Notes: a model not told the origin generated them from the sequence alone. 64,000 nucleotides of DNA from Candidatus Binatia bacterium (GCA_036493895.1 DASXOZ010000017.1:109588-173587); one strand, 5' to 3'; shown: positions 40,833 through 49,137, counted from the stretch's first letter. Translations and numbers: made by a program.

Positions 40833-41205
40833 GCGCGTCACGGCTGCTGTAGAGGGCATGCATTTCCAGAAGCCATTCCCGCATGAGCCCCATGACTTCA
40901 GCCAGGACAGTCTCAGCGCGATCGGCGGGTACTCGACGGGCATGGATAGTGTGACGAGTTACGACCGGCCGTCGAACGCCACGCATCCGAAGCATCCGAT
41001 AGATGCGAGCCTGAAGCTCGGGAGAAAATTCCCACGGCGATGGCGTGTAACCCCAGACGTCAAGCCATAGCTCTGCGGTGGTGCGTCTGTGCTCGACCGT
41101 GGCGTGCGGCTGATTGCGGGCGACACAGTCCCTGTCCCACGCGGTCGCGAGGCGGGGACAGGAACGGCGGGAATACGAAAGGAATCCGGCCTGGCGTGCG
41201 CGTCC
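40825..41205 (-). pseudogene. Open frame without a start codon upstream of alpA, probably 5'-truncated
   Basis: 126 sense codons run without interruption from a TGA at 41206-41208 to a TGA at 40825-40827, eight bases inside the alpA gene. Residues such as AWDRDCVARNQPHATVEH, AELWLDVWGYTPSPWEFSP and ETVLAEVMGLMREWLLEMH look like genuine protein. The first ATG in frame is at 40995, which would give only 56 residues. I recognise no family. The 5' end abuts the inverted GGDEF fragment, so the gene was probably cut by the same rearrangement. Confidence 0.4.
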
Positions 41206-41210
41206 TCAGA

Positions 41211-41270
41211 CAACACTCTGTCGCCCGCTTGGTGTCCACGCGTATCGTTAATCTTCTTGAAGTGGTCAAG
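41211..41270 (-). pseudogene. Inverted N-terminal fragment of a GGDEF domain
   Basis: On the minus strand this reads LDHFKKINDTRGHQAGDRVL, the metal/substrate-binding start of diguanylate cyclase domains. The central GGDEF/GGEEF segment does not follow; the frame continues into a GGGACAGG palindrome (41128-41160). The matching C-terminal piece lies on the opposite strand from 41293. Confidence 0.7.
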
Positions 41271-41292
41271 GCGTGAGGTCGAGTCGCTCAAC

Positions 41293-41685
41293 CCCGTGAG
41301 TTCCGCGGTCACGTGTAGCTGTGGAGTGGCGCTCGCCCCGATGCACGCCGAGACGGAAGACGCGTGGGTCAAAATGGCGGACGCGGCGATGTATGAAGCC
41401 AAACAGCTTGGCCGTAACTTGGTCCGCGTCTCCGGCGAACCGCCACCAGCGCCGGATCAGGTACGGAAGCCCGCTCGAAAAGTTGCGCTCCCCGGAACGC
41501 TATCGGAAGAGATGAGCGAGAGATTGCGGCTCGATCTTCTGCGGCGAGGTGGAGCGATGTGCCCTGTGAATCAGATCCCGCTCGATGCGCGCGACATCAC
41601 AACAGTCGGGGAGCGAGGGAGGTCGTTTCTAGTCACCTGCCCCGGGTGCGGTTTCAACGCCACATTGCCCGGTCCCGGGAGCTAG
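41293..41685 (+). pseudogene. C-terminal fragment of a GGDEF (diguanylate cyclase) protein with a Cys tail
   Basis: Reads VTCSCGVALAPMH, then KMADAAMYEAKQLGRNLV, the last strand and helix of a GGDEF domain. A ~80-residue tail follows with CPVNQIPLDARD and SFLVTCPGCGFNATL, a possible small zinc-binding motif. The N-terminal part and the GGDEF active loop are missing on this strand. The open frame extends upstream to 41089, but that part is antisense to the inverted fragment and is not domain-like. Not a functional cyclase as it stands; the tail could still be expressed. Confidence 0.65.
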
Positions 41686-41729
41686 GCCGAGCGCCAGTGA
41701 AGAACGGGCCATGTCTGCGCACGTCAGTA

Positions 41730-41909
41730 GTGAATCCATTCTTGGTAGCGGACGGTCCCGGCACTCAAGCCATACGGCGTGGATTCGCCGAAGCGCTCGG
41801 TGATCTACGAATCGAGGTTCAGCGAAAGGCTCAGGTCACGGAGGCATTCCTAGACGTGGCCGAGCGGCAGCTCGTGTCGCGAAGCGAGAGCACGAAGGAT
41901 CCCAATTGA
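41730..41909 (+). CDS. Hypothetical small protein (doubtful)
   Basis: 59 codons from a GTG, with an amphipathic-looking stretch (AIRRGFAEALGDLRIEVQRK). No ribosome site and no recognised family; it may be a remnant. Listed so that 41686-42134 is accounted for; the rest of that interval holds intergenic repeat copy A. Confidence 0.2.
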   Translation: MNPFLVADGPGTQAIRRGFAEALGDLRIEVQRKAQVTEAFLDVAERQLVSRSESTKDPN

Positions 41910-41949
41910 CGGATCTGAGTCGGATGCGGGAGCCCAGCCACTCGTCATG

Positions 41950-42120
41950 AAAGTTTGCTGTGCGATTCCCCGAGAGGCTTCGGCCGCAGTTGCACGCTTG
42001 CCGGGGCGGTGGCGGCGTAGCCTCGGACCCCGCGGCATCCAGCACGGTCGCGTCCTCGCGAACAGTTGAGGGCAACGGTGCTGCCGCCGCCGTGACGGAG
42101 AGCCGCGTGGTGCAGTCCTA
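41950..42120. repeat. Intergenic repeat copy A, downstream of the second DUF1566 gene
   Basis: Bases 42004-42118 match 43043-43157 (copy B) with only about six differences, including the words cccgcggcatccagcacggt and gctgccgccgccgtgacgga. It ends 16 bp before the DUF1566 gene's stop. Confidence 0.85.
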
Positions 42121-42134
42121 CGTCGCGCTCAGAG

Positions 42135-42911
42135 TCACGAGCCGGAGCGAACGGCACGGACGAAGATGTTGAATGTCTTGAAGTCGCTGAACGCGAACCC
42201 GTCGACGGTGCCGACGAGCCACGCGAACGACGGATCGTTCGCGTCGGTAGACGCGGACCAGTAGTCCGACGCTGCGTCTGGCTGAAACTCCGCGCCAAGG
42301 GGCCAACCGGGGAGCGCCGTCAACTCCTCGACGGTCGGCAGCCGCCAGTCGCAGTGCCCCGCGTAGCAGCCTGTCGTCGCAACGCCGTCGGGCGAAGTGC
42401 CACCGTTCAGCTTGGCAAGGAAGTCCGTGAACGCACCGCCGTCCGGAGCGGTTCCGGAGCTGCTCCACTGGTAGGAGTTGTCCACGTCGTGGGGATCGGT
42501 GAGGTTGGGCACTCGGTCCGAAGCGTCCTTCTTCTCCCACTCCAACCCTGTTTTGTGGTCAATGATCGTGTCCCCCGACGCATCGAAGCGGGTCGCGTAG
42601 CAGCCGCTCGTGTCGAACGTGCAGCCCGCCGCGCACGCGAGGGTGCCGCCCGCGAAGCCCTGCGTCACGCACGTCGCGCCATTCAGGTTCCCGACGTCGC
42701 AGTCTTCGATAGCGTCGATTGTCCCATCACCGCAGCGCGGGCATTCCAGCGCGACGGGCTGTCCCACGGCGTCCTTGAGCACCAAAAGCGCGTCCGATGA
42801 CGTGACCTTGCCGCTGCTGTTGACGTCCCCGCAAACCGGGTCGGCGGAAAGCGCCACGCCAGCGTGCAATATCGTTGCGGCGAGAGCCGCCCCTATGATC
42901 ATGATTCGCAT
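42135..42911 (-). CDS. Secreted DUF1566 (Lcl C-terminal) protein with dockerin-like motif
   Basis: 258 residues: signal peptide (IMIIGAALAATILHAGVALS), a dockerin-like EF-hand motif CGDVNSSGKVTSSDALLVL just after it, a Cys-rich segment (CGDGTIDAIEDCDVGN) related to the DUF4215 repeats, and a C-terminal DUF1566/Lcl_C domain with HKTGLEWEKKD, GHCDWRLPTVEELTAL and DYWSAST, ending NIFVRAVRSGS. DUF1566 adopts a C-type-lectin-like fold and occurs in adhesins. ATG at 42911; a GTG at 42920 is also possible. Cargo of the tRNA-Val element, paralogous to the next gene. Confidence 0.85.
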   Translation of the reverse strand: MRIMIIGAALAATILHAGVALSADPVCGDVNSSGKVTSSDALLVLKDAVGQPVALECPRCGDGTIDAIEDCDVGNLNGATCVTQGFAGGTLACAAGCTFDTSGCYATRFDASGDTIIDHKTGLEWEKKDASDRVPNLTDPHDVDNSYQWSSSGTAPDGGAFTDFLAKLNGGTSPDGVATTGCYAGHCDWRLPTVEELTALPGWPLGAEFQPDAASDYWSASTDANDPSFAWLVGTVDGFAFSDFKTFNIFVRAVRSGS

Positions 42912-42969
42912 GAAGGACACACTTGTTCCCGGTCAGGGCTGAAGCCAGCGCCGGAAGCACGGGTCATTC

Positions 42970-43165
42970 AGTGCAAATGCTCCAGTCCTAAATTTATTGC
43001 GCGATTACCCGAGGGCCTTCAGGCCCAGCCGCGAAATCGCTGGGGGCGGTGGCGGGTAGCCTCGAACCCCGCGGCATCCAGCACGGTCGCGTCCTCGCGC
43101 ACAGTTGCGGGCAACGGTGCTGCCGCCGCCGTGACGGAGAGTCGCGTGGTGCAGCCCTCGGTCAC
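42970..43165. repeat. Intergenic repeat copy B, between the two DUF1566 genes
   Basis: Its right part matches copy A; its left part (gtgcaaatg...gcgattacccgagggccttcaggccc...gctgggggcggtgg) matches copy C at 44265-44350. It includes a GGGCC-TTCA-GGCCC hairpin at about 43012-43025, a possible terminator. Confidence 0.85.
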
Positions 43166-43200
43166 GATACTGTGCTGCCTGCCCGATGCCGAGTCACGAC

Positions 43201-44124
43201 TTATCCCGACTTGCAGAGCCAGCCGTCACCCGCGACGGCGCCGCCTGCGCAGAAGCCGGCACGAACAGCACGAACAAAGAAGTTGCCGCCCTTGGCGAAC
43301 GCGCCCTCGCCGCCGAGGCTGAAGTACACGCTCCACGCGTCGCCCGGGTAGGCCGCGTACGTAGACGCCGACCAATAGGAGTCAGCCGCGGTGCAGCTAC
43401 ACGTCGGATCGGTGATGGCCGTGCACGCAAGCCCGCAGCTCGCGCCGTTGAACGCTGCGTTCACGGTCGGCCCCGGATACGGAATGTTGTAATCCACGAT
43501 ACTGACCAGTTCCTTGATGCTCGGCAGCCGCCAGTCGCGGTGTCCAGCGAAGCCGCAAGCACCGGTGGGAACCGAGCAATCCGTGTTGGTCGTGCAAGGA
43601 AGCGTCGTGTCCTTGTCGCAGCGGTTGTTCAGTTGATTCAGGAATATCGTGACCGCCGCGCCGTTGTACGCGGTGCCTGGATTGGCGTTCGCGGTCCAGA
43701 GATAAGTGTTGTTGGCGTTGTGCGGATTCGCGCAGGTCCCGTCTTCATCCGTACAGTACACGTGATTGTTGTCCGCGTTGTTGTCCCACGCGATCTTCTT
43801 CTCCCACATACGTCCCGTGTTTCCGTCCGTGATCGTGCCGTCGCCGTTATCCGTGTAGGCGAGCGTCAACCCCGACCGTACCTCGCCGTCGTCGCCTCTG
43901 CCGTAGCTCTCCGTCTGGCCGCTGCCCAGGGGCAGGCCCGGCGGTGCACATTGAAGCGTGATCTGCTGACCGACAGCAGCTTTGAGCACCGCGAGCGCAT
44001 CTGACGCGCTGAGGTTGCCACTGTTGTTCACGTCACCGCAGACGGGAGCCGGATCGGCCGCCAGCACCACACCAGCATTCAGTAAGACGGTTGCAACCAT
44101 CGCCACCGTGATCGTCTTTCGCAT
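43201..44124 (-). CDS. Secreted DUF1566 (Lcl C-terminal) protein with dockerin-like motif
   Basis: 307 residues: signal peptide (ITVAMVATVLLNAGVVLA), dockerin-like motif CGDVNNSGNLSASDALAVL, then the DUF1566 domain with GNTGRMWEKKIAWD, GHRDWRLPSIKELVSI, a Cys-rich insert and DSYWSASTYAAYPGDAW, ending NFFVRAVRAG followed by a 15-residue tail with two cysteines. It shares architecture and 5' flank with the neighbouring DUF1566 gene, so the two arose by duplication. Likely a surface ligand-binding protein; the ligand is unknown. Confidence 0.85.
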   Translation of the reverse strand: MRKTITVAMVATVLLNAGVVLAADPAPVCGDVNNSGNLSASDALAVLKAAVGQQITLQCAPPGLPLGSGQTESYGRGDDGEVRSGLTLAYTDNGDGTITDGNTGRMWEKKIAWDNNADNNHVYCTDEDGTCANPHNANNTYLWTANANPGTAYNGAAVTIFLNQLNNRCDKDTTLPCTTNTDCSVPTGACGFAGHRDWRLPSIKELVSIVDYNIPYPGPTVNAAFNGASCGLACTAITDPTCSCTAADSYWSASTYAAYPGDAWSVYFSLGGEGAFAKGGNFFVRAVRAGFCAGGAVAGDGWLCKSG

Positions 44125-44699
44125 AGGCCCACACTCGTCCCCGGTCAGGACTGAATCCAGCCGGAAGTGTGGCTGGAGCCGTGCAGCGGGGGCGCTGGCG
44201 GGCTCGGAGCGGGTGCGGGCCACCCACGGCCAACGAGGCCGCAGCAGACTCCGGGTCGCTTGGTGCAAATGCACCAGCCCCAATTTTGTTGTGCGATTGG
44301 CTGAGGGCCTTCAGACCCAGAATCCAGGCCGCTGGGGGCGGTGGCCCCGGGGTGCCGCCGGGGTAGGGGGCGGCGGGCAATCGGGATCGCTCACGTCCCC
44401 GTCACCTTCCGCGGTGGACGCCCGCCACTGACCCTGGGACCAGCGCTGCACTCTCGTCCTGGGGCTCCGCCCGCTGCGTCGCGCTGCGCGCAGGTAACGA
44501 AGCCTGCGCACTTCGGCGGCGACCAGCTCGATGTGCACCACCGCACTGCGGACGCGAGCTGGTGCCGGTTCTGGTGCCGGTTGATGATCGAACTCAGTCG
44601 AAAGTGATCGAAGCCAGTGGAAGTCTGCAAATCGCTAAGTGTGCGTCTTCACTTGCAACCGCTCGTCACACCAACGTTTCGTCATCATCCTCGTCCGCA
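44125..44699. other. Non-coding right end of the element, with repeat copy C
   Basis: 575 bp. Copy C of the intergenic repeat is at about 44265-44350. At 44561-44585 the words ctggtgccggttctggtgccggttg resemble the sequence next to attL inside the integrase 3' end. No convincing gene. Confidence 0.5.
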
Positions 44700-44750
44700 C
44701 TTACAAGCCGGGGGTCGCTGGTTCGAGCCCAGCACCGCGCACCAATTCTT
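44700..44750 (+). repeat. attR: displaced copy of the tRNA-Val 3' end
   Basis: Exact copy of 39324-39374. Without the 5' half it cannot make a tRNA; it marks the right boundary of the element. Confidence 0.95.
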
Positions 44751-44848
44751 TTCGATTTTCCAGCGACGCAGCGTAGGTCGCGGGAGTCACCGCGCCGAAG
44801 TTGCGGACTGGACAGACACGGTCTGAGTGCCAGCTGGCGGCGGCGGAT

Positions 44849-45435
44849 CCGCGGCGCCGGAACCGTTCCGCACTATTCCATCGTTTTCATTGACCAGTTA
44901 CCTCAACAGGCGGTAGCTCCCTTGTGGCAGGCCGGCTCAACTCGAGTCAGCTGCCCACACTGGAGGATGCCGATGGCCGTCGCGATCGACACGCTTGCAT
45001 ACGCCCGGCGGCTCCGGGAGGCTGGATTCAGCGAGAAGCAGGCCGAAGGACAGGCCGAAGCGCTCGCGGCAGCCATGACGGATTCGCTGGCGACAAAGCA
45101 GGATCTGAGCGAGATGGACGCACGGCTCGGCGCGCGCTTCACCGCGATCGACGCTCGCTTTTCCGCAGTCGACGCGCGCTTCGACCACCTCGAACGCCAC
45201 TTCGATGCGCGGCTTGTCGAGCTCGAAAAGCGCATTGAAATCCGCCTGGAAGAGCAGGAAAAGCGCACGGCGATCCGTTTCGCGGAGCAGTCGGCGCGAT
45301 TCGACGGCACTCTCGACGCGCGCCTGGCCGATCTCGAGCGCCGCATGACGATGCGCCTTGGCGGAATGATGGCCGCGGGGATCGGCGTCGTGTCCGTGCT
45401 GGTACGGGTGCTGTAGCGAGGCGGCAGATTTCCGG
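44849..45435 (+). repeat. Direct duplication, copy 1 (~590 bp)
   Basis: Nearly identical to 48113-48701, covering about 120 bp of upstream sequence (including actattccatcg and cctcaacagg), the coiled-coil gene and about 20 bp after its stop. Confidence 0.9.
44973..45416 (+). CDS. Coiled-coil protein with C-terminal membrane helix (DUF1640-like), copy 1
   Basis: 147 residues. N-terminal helices (AYARRLREAGFSEKQAEGQA) resemble the DUF1640/CCDC90 family. A heptad-like coiled coil follows (repeats of DARF and LEKRIEIRLEEQEKR) and a C-terminal hydrophobic helix MMAAGIGVVSVLVRVL. In related proteins this design anchors a coiled coil at the membrane. The ATG at 44973 is six bases after GGAGG; an ATG at 44967 abuts the GGAGG and is too close. 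Differs from copy 2 at about six residues. Confidence 0.85.
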   Translation: MAVAIDTLAYARRLREAGFSEKQAEGQAEALAAAMTDSLATKQDLSEMDARLGARFTAIDARFSAVDARFDHLERHFDARLVELEKRIEIRLEEQEKRTAIRFAEQSARFDGTLDARLADLERRMTMRLGGMMAAGIGVVSVLVRVL

Positions 45436-45484
45436 AATCCGCTTGTCGGCCGCGGCGGTGCCACACACGCGTCGCGATGGAATT

Positions 45485-47782
45485 CTACTGAGGCTCCCTC
45501 AGCGTGATCAGCATACCGATTTCCTTCTGGTCACTGCTGTCGCTGCCTACGTTCGGCAGCAGGAACACTCTTCCGTCCGGGCTGATGTAGCCCTGCATGC
45601 CGCCGTTGTCGGCCGCGTCGATCGTGACGACTCCATTGGACGCGACCGAGTAGGTGTGCGTCTCCGTTCCGCTGCTGTCCAGGTCCGTGTTCGTGCTCAG
45701 ATTGACGTCGGCGTCCGAGACGACGTCTGCATTCGAATTGGACTTCTGCACGGAGGAGGTCTCGCTCAGCACGAGCCGGCGTCCGACGCCCCGGTGCACG
45801 GAAGCCGTACCGGCACCGTCCAGATCCAGCGTGCCAAGGCTGTGCGTCACCGCGACCGCACGGTAGCTCACGTCCGGCGATACATCGGGCGTGCCCGGTT
45901 GAAAGTTGGCCTCCAGGTGCAGACCGAACTGGACCGAGCGGTAAGTGCCGTGTCCCGTCGAGTTGCTGAGCCCGCTGCCGCGCTTGAGCCCGACGAGGAT
46001 CGACGATTTGCCGGAGTCGCCCGACGCGTCGTCGCCGCGCAGCACGAGCACGTTGCGATCCGGCGTGACCGCGCCGAGTGCCAGAACGTCGCTGCCCGAT
46101 TTCAGCGTCAGCGTGCCGTCCGCGGCGAGCGTGTAGTCGAGGTTGTTCTGCGCCGGCTTGTCGATCTGGCTTTCGGACAGCACGACGAACGGAGCGGCCG
46201 GAGGAGCAGCCGGCAGCGCCCCGTCCTTCGACAGGCTGATCTCGACGCCGGTCTCGCCTCCCATGCTGAGGTGTCCGGCGCCATCGAACGTGATCGTGTT
46301 GCTGCTGCTGCGCCCGGTGACGGCGCGGTGCACGTTCGTCGCGTCGGTCGTCGCTTCGACGGCGAATCGCAGCACCACAACGGACCACGTTCCCGACAGG
46401 CTCGCGTTGGTCAGACCCTCACTTTTGCGTAGCGCGAAGTCGGCATCGCTGCCGCCTTCGCTCTGGCCCGGCGCGATCGAAAGCGACGGGATCACGGCGA
46501 AGGCACTGCCGTCGGCCAGCGCGCCGCCTGCCACCTCGTTTCCTTCCGACGCCGGCGTGTTGGGCACCAGCAGCAGCGAACCGTGATTGGCCGAAAGAAC
46601 GATCGCAGAAGGATCGCCCGGCGTGTCGTTGATGTCCTCGGTCACGAGCGCAGCCGACGCGTTGATCGCCAGGTCCGGCCCCGACTGCTGCGGCACGCTG
46701 CCGGAAGTCTCGGTCAACACGTGGTCGCGACCGGTGGAAGTCGGCTGCGTGACCGAGCCGTTGCCGGCGATCGAGATCGGGTCGGACGTCGCGAGGACTT
46801 CCACGGCACGGACGTTCTGGCTCGGCGTCTGCCCTTGCGCGGGCGAGAAGGCGAAGCTGAGCCGTCCGCCGAACGCGACCGTATGGAAGTTGCCGGCCGG
46901 AGCCGGCGCCGCTCCGCTGCCGGTCGCGAAATCGGCTGTCATCTCGGCGTAGACGCCGCCGGTAGCGGTGTCGATGGCAAGCACGGCGTCGCCCGTCGTC
47001 GAGATCTGGCTGAAATCCACGTCGGATTTGCGCACCAGTGCCGAGAGCGCATCGATCTCGGCCAGCGTCAGCTGCGCCAGCGTCGAATTGTTGTCGGCGC
47101 TTACCGCCTCGATGGCCGCAGCGACGATGGTTTCGCTGCCGGGATCGAGTACGACCGCGTTTCCGGTCACGAACGCGCGCAGGTCCCGGCCGGGAAGATT
47201 CGCGCGCACGATGAGCTGCGATCCGGGAGTCGGCGCCGGCGTAAACGAGAAGCTTCCGTCGAGGCCGGTGACGGTGCTGCCGAGCACCGGAGCCTCGGGA
47301 TTACCGTCTGCATCGAGGGCGACGAGTTCGACCGTCACGCCGTTGGTCGGGACCAGCCCGCGAAATCCTGACCCGCTGCTGCCGGCCGGCGCCGCGGCGG
47401 GCTGCTGTCCGCTCATCCCGTACTTCCCGGGCACGAGCAGTTTGCCCGACAGATGCGGAGTGCACGCGGGACAGGCGAGCGTGGCGTTCTGACCGACGGC
47501 TACCTTCAGCGTCTTCAGGGCATCGGACGCCGTGATCTTGCCGTCGTTGGTGACGTCGCAGACGCACAGATCGCACGTCTCGCTGCTCACTGCGGTCTTG
47601 AGAATGAACAGCGCGTCGCTCGCCTTCGGAGCCGCGCCGGTGCTCGACGGTTGCCCGCAGTCGCCATTGGCGGCCCATGCAGGAGACGGCGGCGTGGCCG
47701 TCATCAACGTGGCCGCAATCAAACAGATGGCGACGGCCGCGACACGGCATTGCCAGTCGCGAGCCTCAATCAGCTCGATCAT
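45485..47782 (-). CDS. Large secreted dockerin-like repeat protein
   Basis: 765 residues: signal peptide (VAAVAICLIAATLMTATPPSPAWA), two tandem dockerin-like motifs (CGQPSSTG...ASDALFILKTAV and CDVTNDGKITASDALKTLKVAV), a carboxypeptidase-regulatory-like beta-sandwich (VTVELVALDADGNPEAPV, TGLDGSFSF), and a long beta-rich region with several repeats of the kind GTWSVVVLRF, GTYRSVQFGLHL and SVHRGVGRRLVLSE. The ATG at 47782 follows GGGAG. Probably a surface or extracellular protein; specific function unknown. It is flanked on both sides by the duplicated coiled-coil genes and reads opposite to them. Confidence 0.82.
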   Translation of the reverse strand: MIELIEARDWQCRVAAVAICLIAATLMTATPPSPAWAANGDCGQPSSTGAAPKASDALFILKTAVSSETCDLCVCDVTNDGKITASDALKTLKVAVGQNATLACPACTPHLSGKLLVPGKYGMSGQQPAAAPAGSSGSGFRGLVPTNGVTVELVALDADGNPEAPVLGSTVTGLDGSFSFTPAPTPGSQLIVRANLPGRDLRAFVTGNAVVLDPGSETIVAAAIEAVSADNNSTLAQLTLAEIDALSALVRKSDVDFSQISTTGDAVLAIDTATGGVYAEMTADFATGSGAAPAPAGNFHTVAFGGRLSFAFSPAQGQTPSQNVRAVEVLATSDPISIAGNGSVTQPTSTGRDHVLTETSGSVPQQSGPDLAINASAALVTEDINDTPGDPSAIVLSANHGSLLLVPNTPASEGNEVAGGALADGSAFAVIPSLSIAPGQSEGGSDADFALRKSEGLTNASLSGTWSVVVLRFAVEATTDATNVHRAVTGRSSSNTITFDGAGHLSMGGETGVEISLSKDGALPAAPPAAPFVVLSESQIDKPAQNNLDYTLAADGTLTLKSGSDVLALGAVTPDRNVLVLRGDDASGDSGKSSILVGLKRGSGLSNSTGHGTYRSVQFGLHLEANFQPGTPDVSPDVSYRAVAVTHSLGTLDLDGAGTASVHRGVGRRLVLSETSSVQKSNSNADVVSDADVNLSTNTDLDSSGTETHTYSVASNGVVTIDAADNGGMQGYISPDGRVFLLPNVGSDSSDQKEIGMLITLREPQ

Positions 47783-48237
47783 CTCGAGGTCTCCCCTTGC
47801 GGTCAGCGTGGTGCCGCCGTCGATGCTTGTCGGCAAGGCCGCTAGCGCTGTCGAAGAATGTCTCCCGAATCGGGCGCGGCTTCCAATGCGCGTCCTCTGC
47901 CTTTGGTGTGCGAGAGCGTCTCGCGCCTGCTTCCCAGACTGAAAGCCCGCGCGGATCGAATTCGGCTGGCGAGGCGCCAAGCTGGCGGAGTCGCGGTCAA
48001 TGCCTCAGCGTCCCGCCGGGCCAGGTCGGGCATGCAGGGCCTGGACAGCGGAGTGTCGGGTGTCGGCAGAGTCCTGGAATCGGCGAACTGGCCCAAGCGT
48101 GAGACCATGCTGCCGCGGCGCTGGAATCGGTCCCGCACTATTCCATCGCTTTCATTGACCGATCGCCTCAACAGGAGGTAGCTCCCTTGCGGCGGGCGGA
48201 CTGAACTCGAGTCACCTGCGCAGGCTGGAGGATGCCG
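47783..48237. other. Intergenic region between dockerin gene and coiled-coil copy 2
   Basis: 455 bp. The last ~125 bp belong to the direct duplication and carry the second gene's leader and GGAGG site. No gene or clear promoter consensus is seen in the rest. Confidence 0.5.
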
Positions 48238-48701
48238 ATGGCCGTCGCGATCGACACGCTTGCATACGCCCGGCGGCTCCGGGAGGCTGGATTCAGCGAG
48301 AAGCAGGCCGAAGGACAGGCCGAAGCGCTCGCGGCAGCCATGACCGATTCGCTGGCGACAAAGCAGGATCTGAGCGAGATGGACGCACGGCTCGGCGCAC
48401 GCTTCACCGTGATCGACGCTCGCTTCACTGCGATCGACGCTCGCTTCGACCACCTCGAACGCCACTTCGATGTGCGGCTCGTCGAGCTCGAAAAGCGCAT
48501 CGAGATCCGCCTGGAAGAGCAGGAAAAGCGCACGGCGATCCGTTTCGCGGAGCAGTCGGCGCGATTCGACGGCACTCTCGATGCGCGCCTGGCCAATCTC
48601 GAGCGCCGCATGACGATGCGCCTTGGCGGAATGATGGCCGCGGGGATCGGCGTCGCGTCCGTGCTGGTGCGGGTGCTATAGCGAGGCGGCAGATTCCCGG
48701 A
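48113..48701 (+). repeat. Direct duplication, copy 2 (~590 bp)
   Basis: See copy 1 at 44849-45435. Same orientation, 3.26 kb away, with the dockerin-like gene between. Confidence 0.9.
48238..48681 (+). CDS. Coiled-coil protein with C-terminal membrane helix (DUF1640-like), copy 2
   Basis: 147 residues, about 96% identical to the copy at 44973. Changes lie mainly in the coiled coil (for example FTVIDARFTAIDARF in place of FTAIDARFSAVDARF) and one in the final membrane helix (GVASVLV in place of GVVSVLV). Same GGAGG-to-ATG spacing. The open frame is intact, so both copies may be expressed. Confidence 0.85.
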   Translation: MAVAIDTLAYARRLREAGFSEKQAEGQAEALAAAMTDSLATKQDLSEMDARLGARFTVIDARFTAIDARFDHLERHFDVRLVELEKRIEIRLEEQEKRTAIRFAEQSARFDGTLDARLANLERRMTMRLGGMMAAGIGVASVLVRVL

Positions 48702-48725
48702 GCGGGCGTCGCCTGATCGCACGCC

Positions 48726-49112
48726 TCAGTAGTCGCCGCACCGAGGCAGATCTTCGCGGCAGAACCGGACGACCTCGAGGCTGCATCGCCCGCGATAAGC
48801 CGTGAGCTCCGGTGCATCGGTGATCCGCAATCCGACGGTCAGCTGCTTGGCGACCGCGTCCTGGAGCAACGCGAACATGCGTCCCTTGGGATCGATGCTC
48901 TGTTTTGTGGTGATGAAGAGGGGCTCGCACGAGACGTGCGGCGGCAACGTGAAGCCGCCCGCGATCTTGATTTCGAAGTTGCCGGGCAGATGCCCTCCCG
49001 TCGCCGTTGCAATGACGGCAAGGCTCTCGATCTTGACGCCGTAGACATCGCCTTCTCCCGCGATCGCAGTGGTGGAGAGAGCGAGGAACGCGACTGCAGC
49101 AAGAATCTTCAT
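48726..49112 (-). CDS. Hypothetical secreted protein
   Basis: 128 residues with a clear signal peptide (MKILAAVAFLALSTTAIAGE). The mature part is beta-rich (VKIESLAVIATATGG, FEIKIAGGFTLPPHV) with four cysteines, two at the end in CREDLPRCGDY. I recognise no family. GGAGGCCGATC precedes the ATG. It lies 25 bp downstream of the esterase gene on the same strand and is probably co-transcribed with it. Confidence 0.75.
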   Translation of the reverse strand: MKILAAVAFLALSTTAIAGEGDVYGVKIESLAVIATATGGHLPGNFEIKIAGGFTLPPHVSCEPLFITTKQSIDPKGRMFALLQDAVAKQLTVGLRITDAPELTAYRGRCSLEVVRFCREDLPRCGDY

Positions 49113-49137
49113 GATCGGCCTCCGGTGTCCGTGTTGC

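Larger units (their letters stand above)
39324..44750. mobile_element. Integrated element of ~5.4 kb in tRNA-Val
   Basis: Bounded by a perfect 51-bp direct repeat and carrying a tyrosine integrase next to the tRNA, an AlpA-type DNA-binding protein, two DUF1566 surface-protein genes and remnants of other genes. No replication or conjugation genes are visible, so it is a minimal or decayed integrative element. Confidence 0.9.

Noticed and set aside
41950..44350. Integron attC sites around the DUF1566 genes
   Set aside because: I found no GTTRRRY/RYYYAAC core pair, and no integron integrase; the integrase present is a phage type without the extra integron domain.
44700..44750. A second tRNA-Val gene
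   Set aside because: Only the 3' part from the anticodon loop is present; it is the attR copy.
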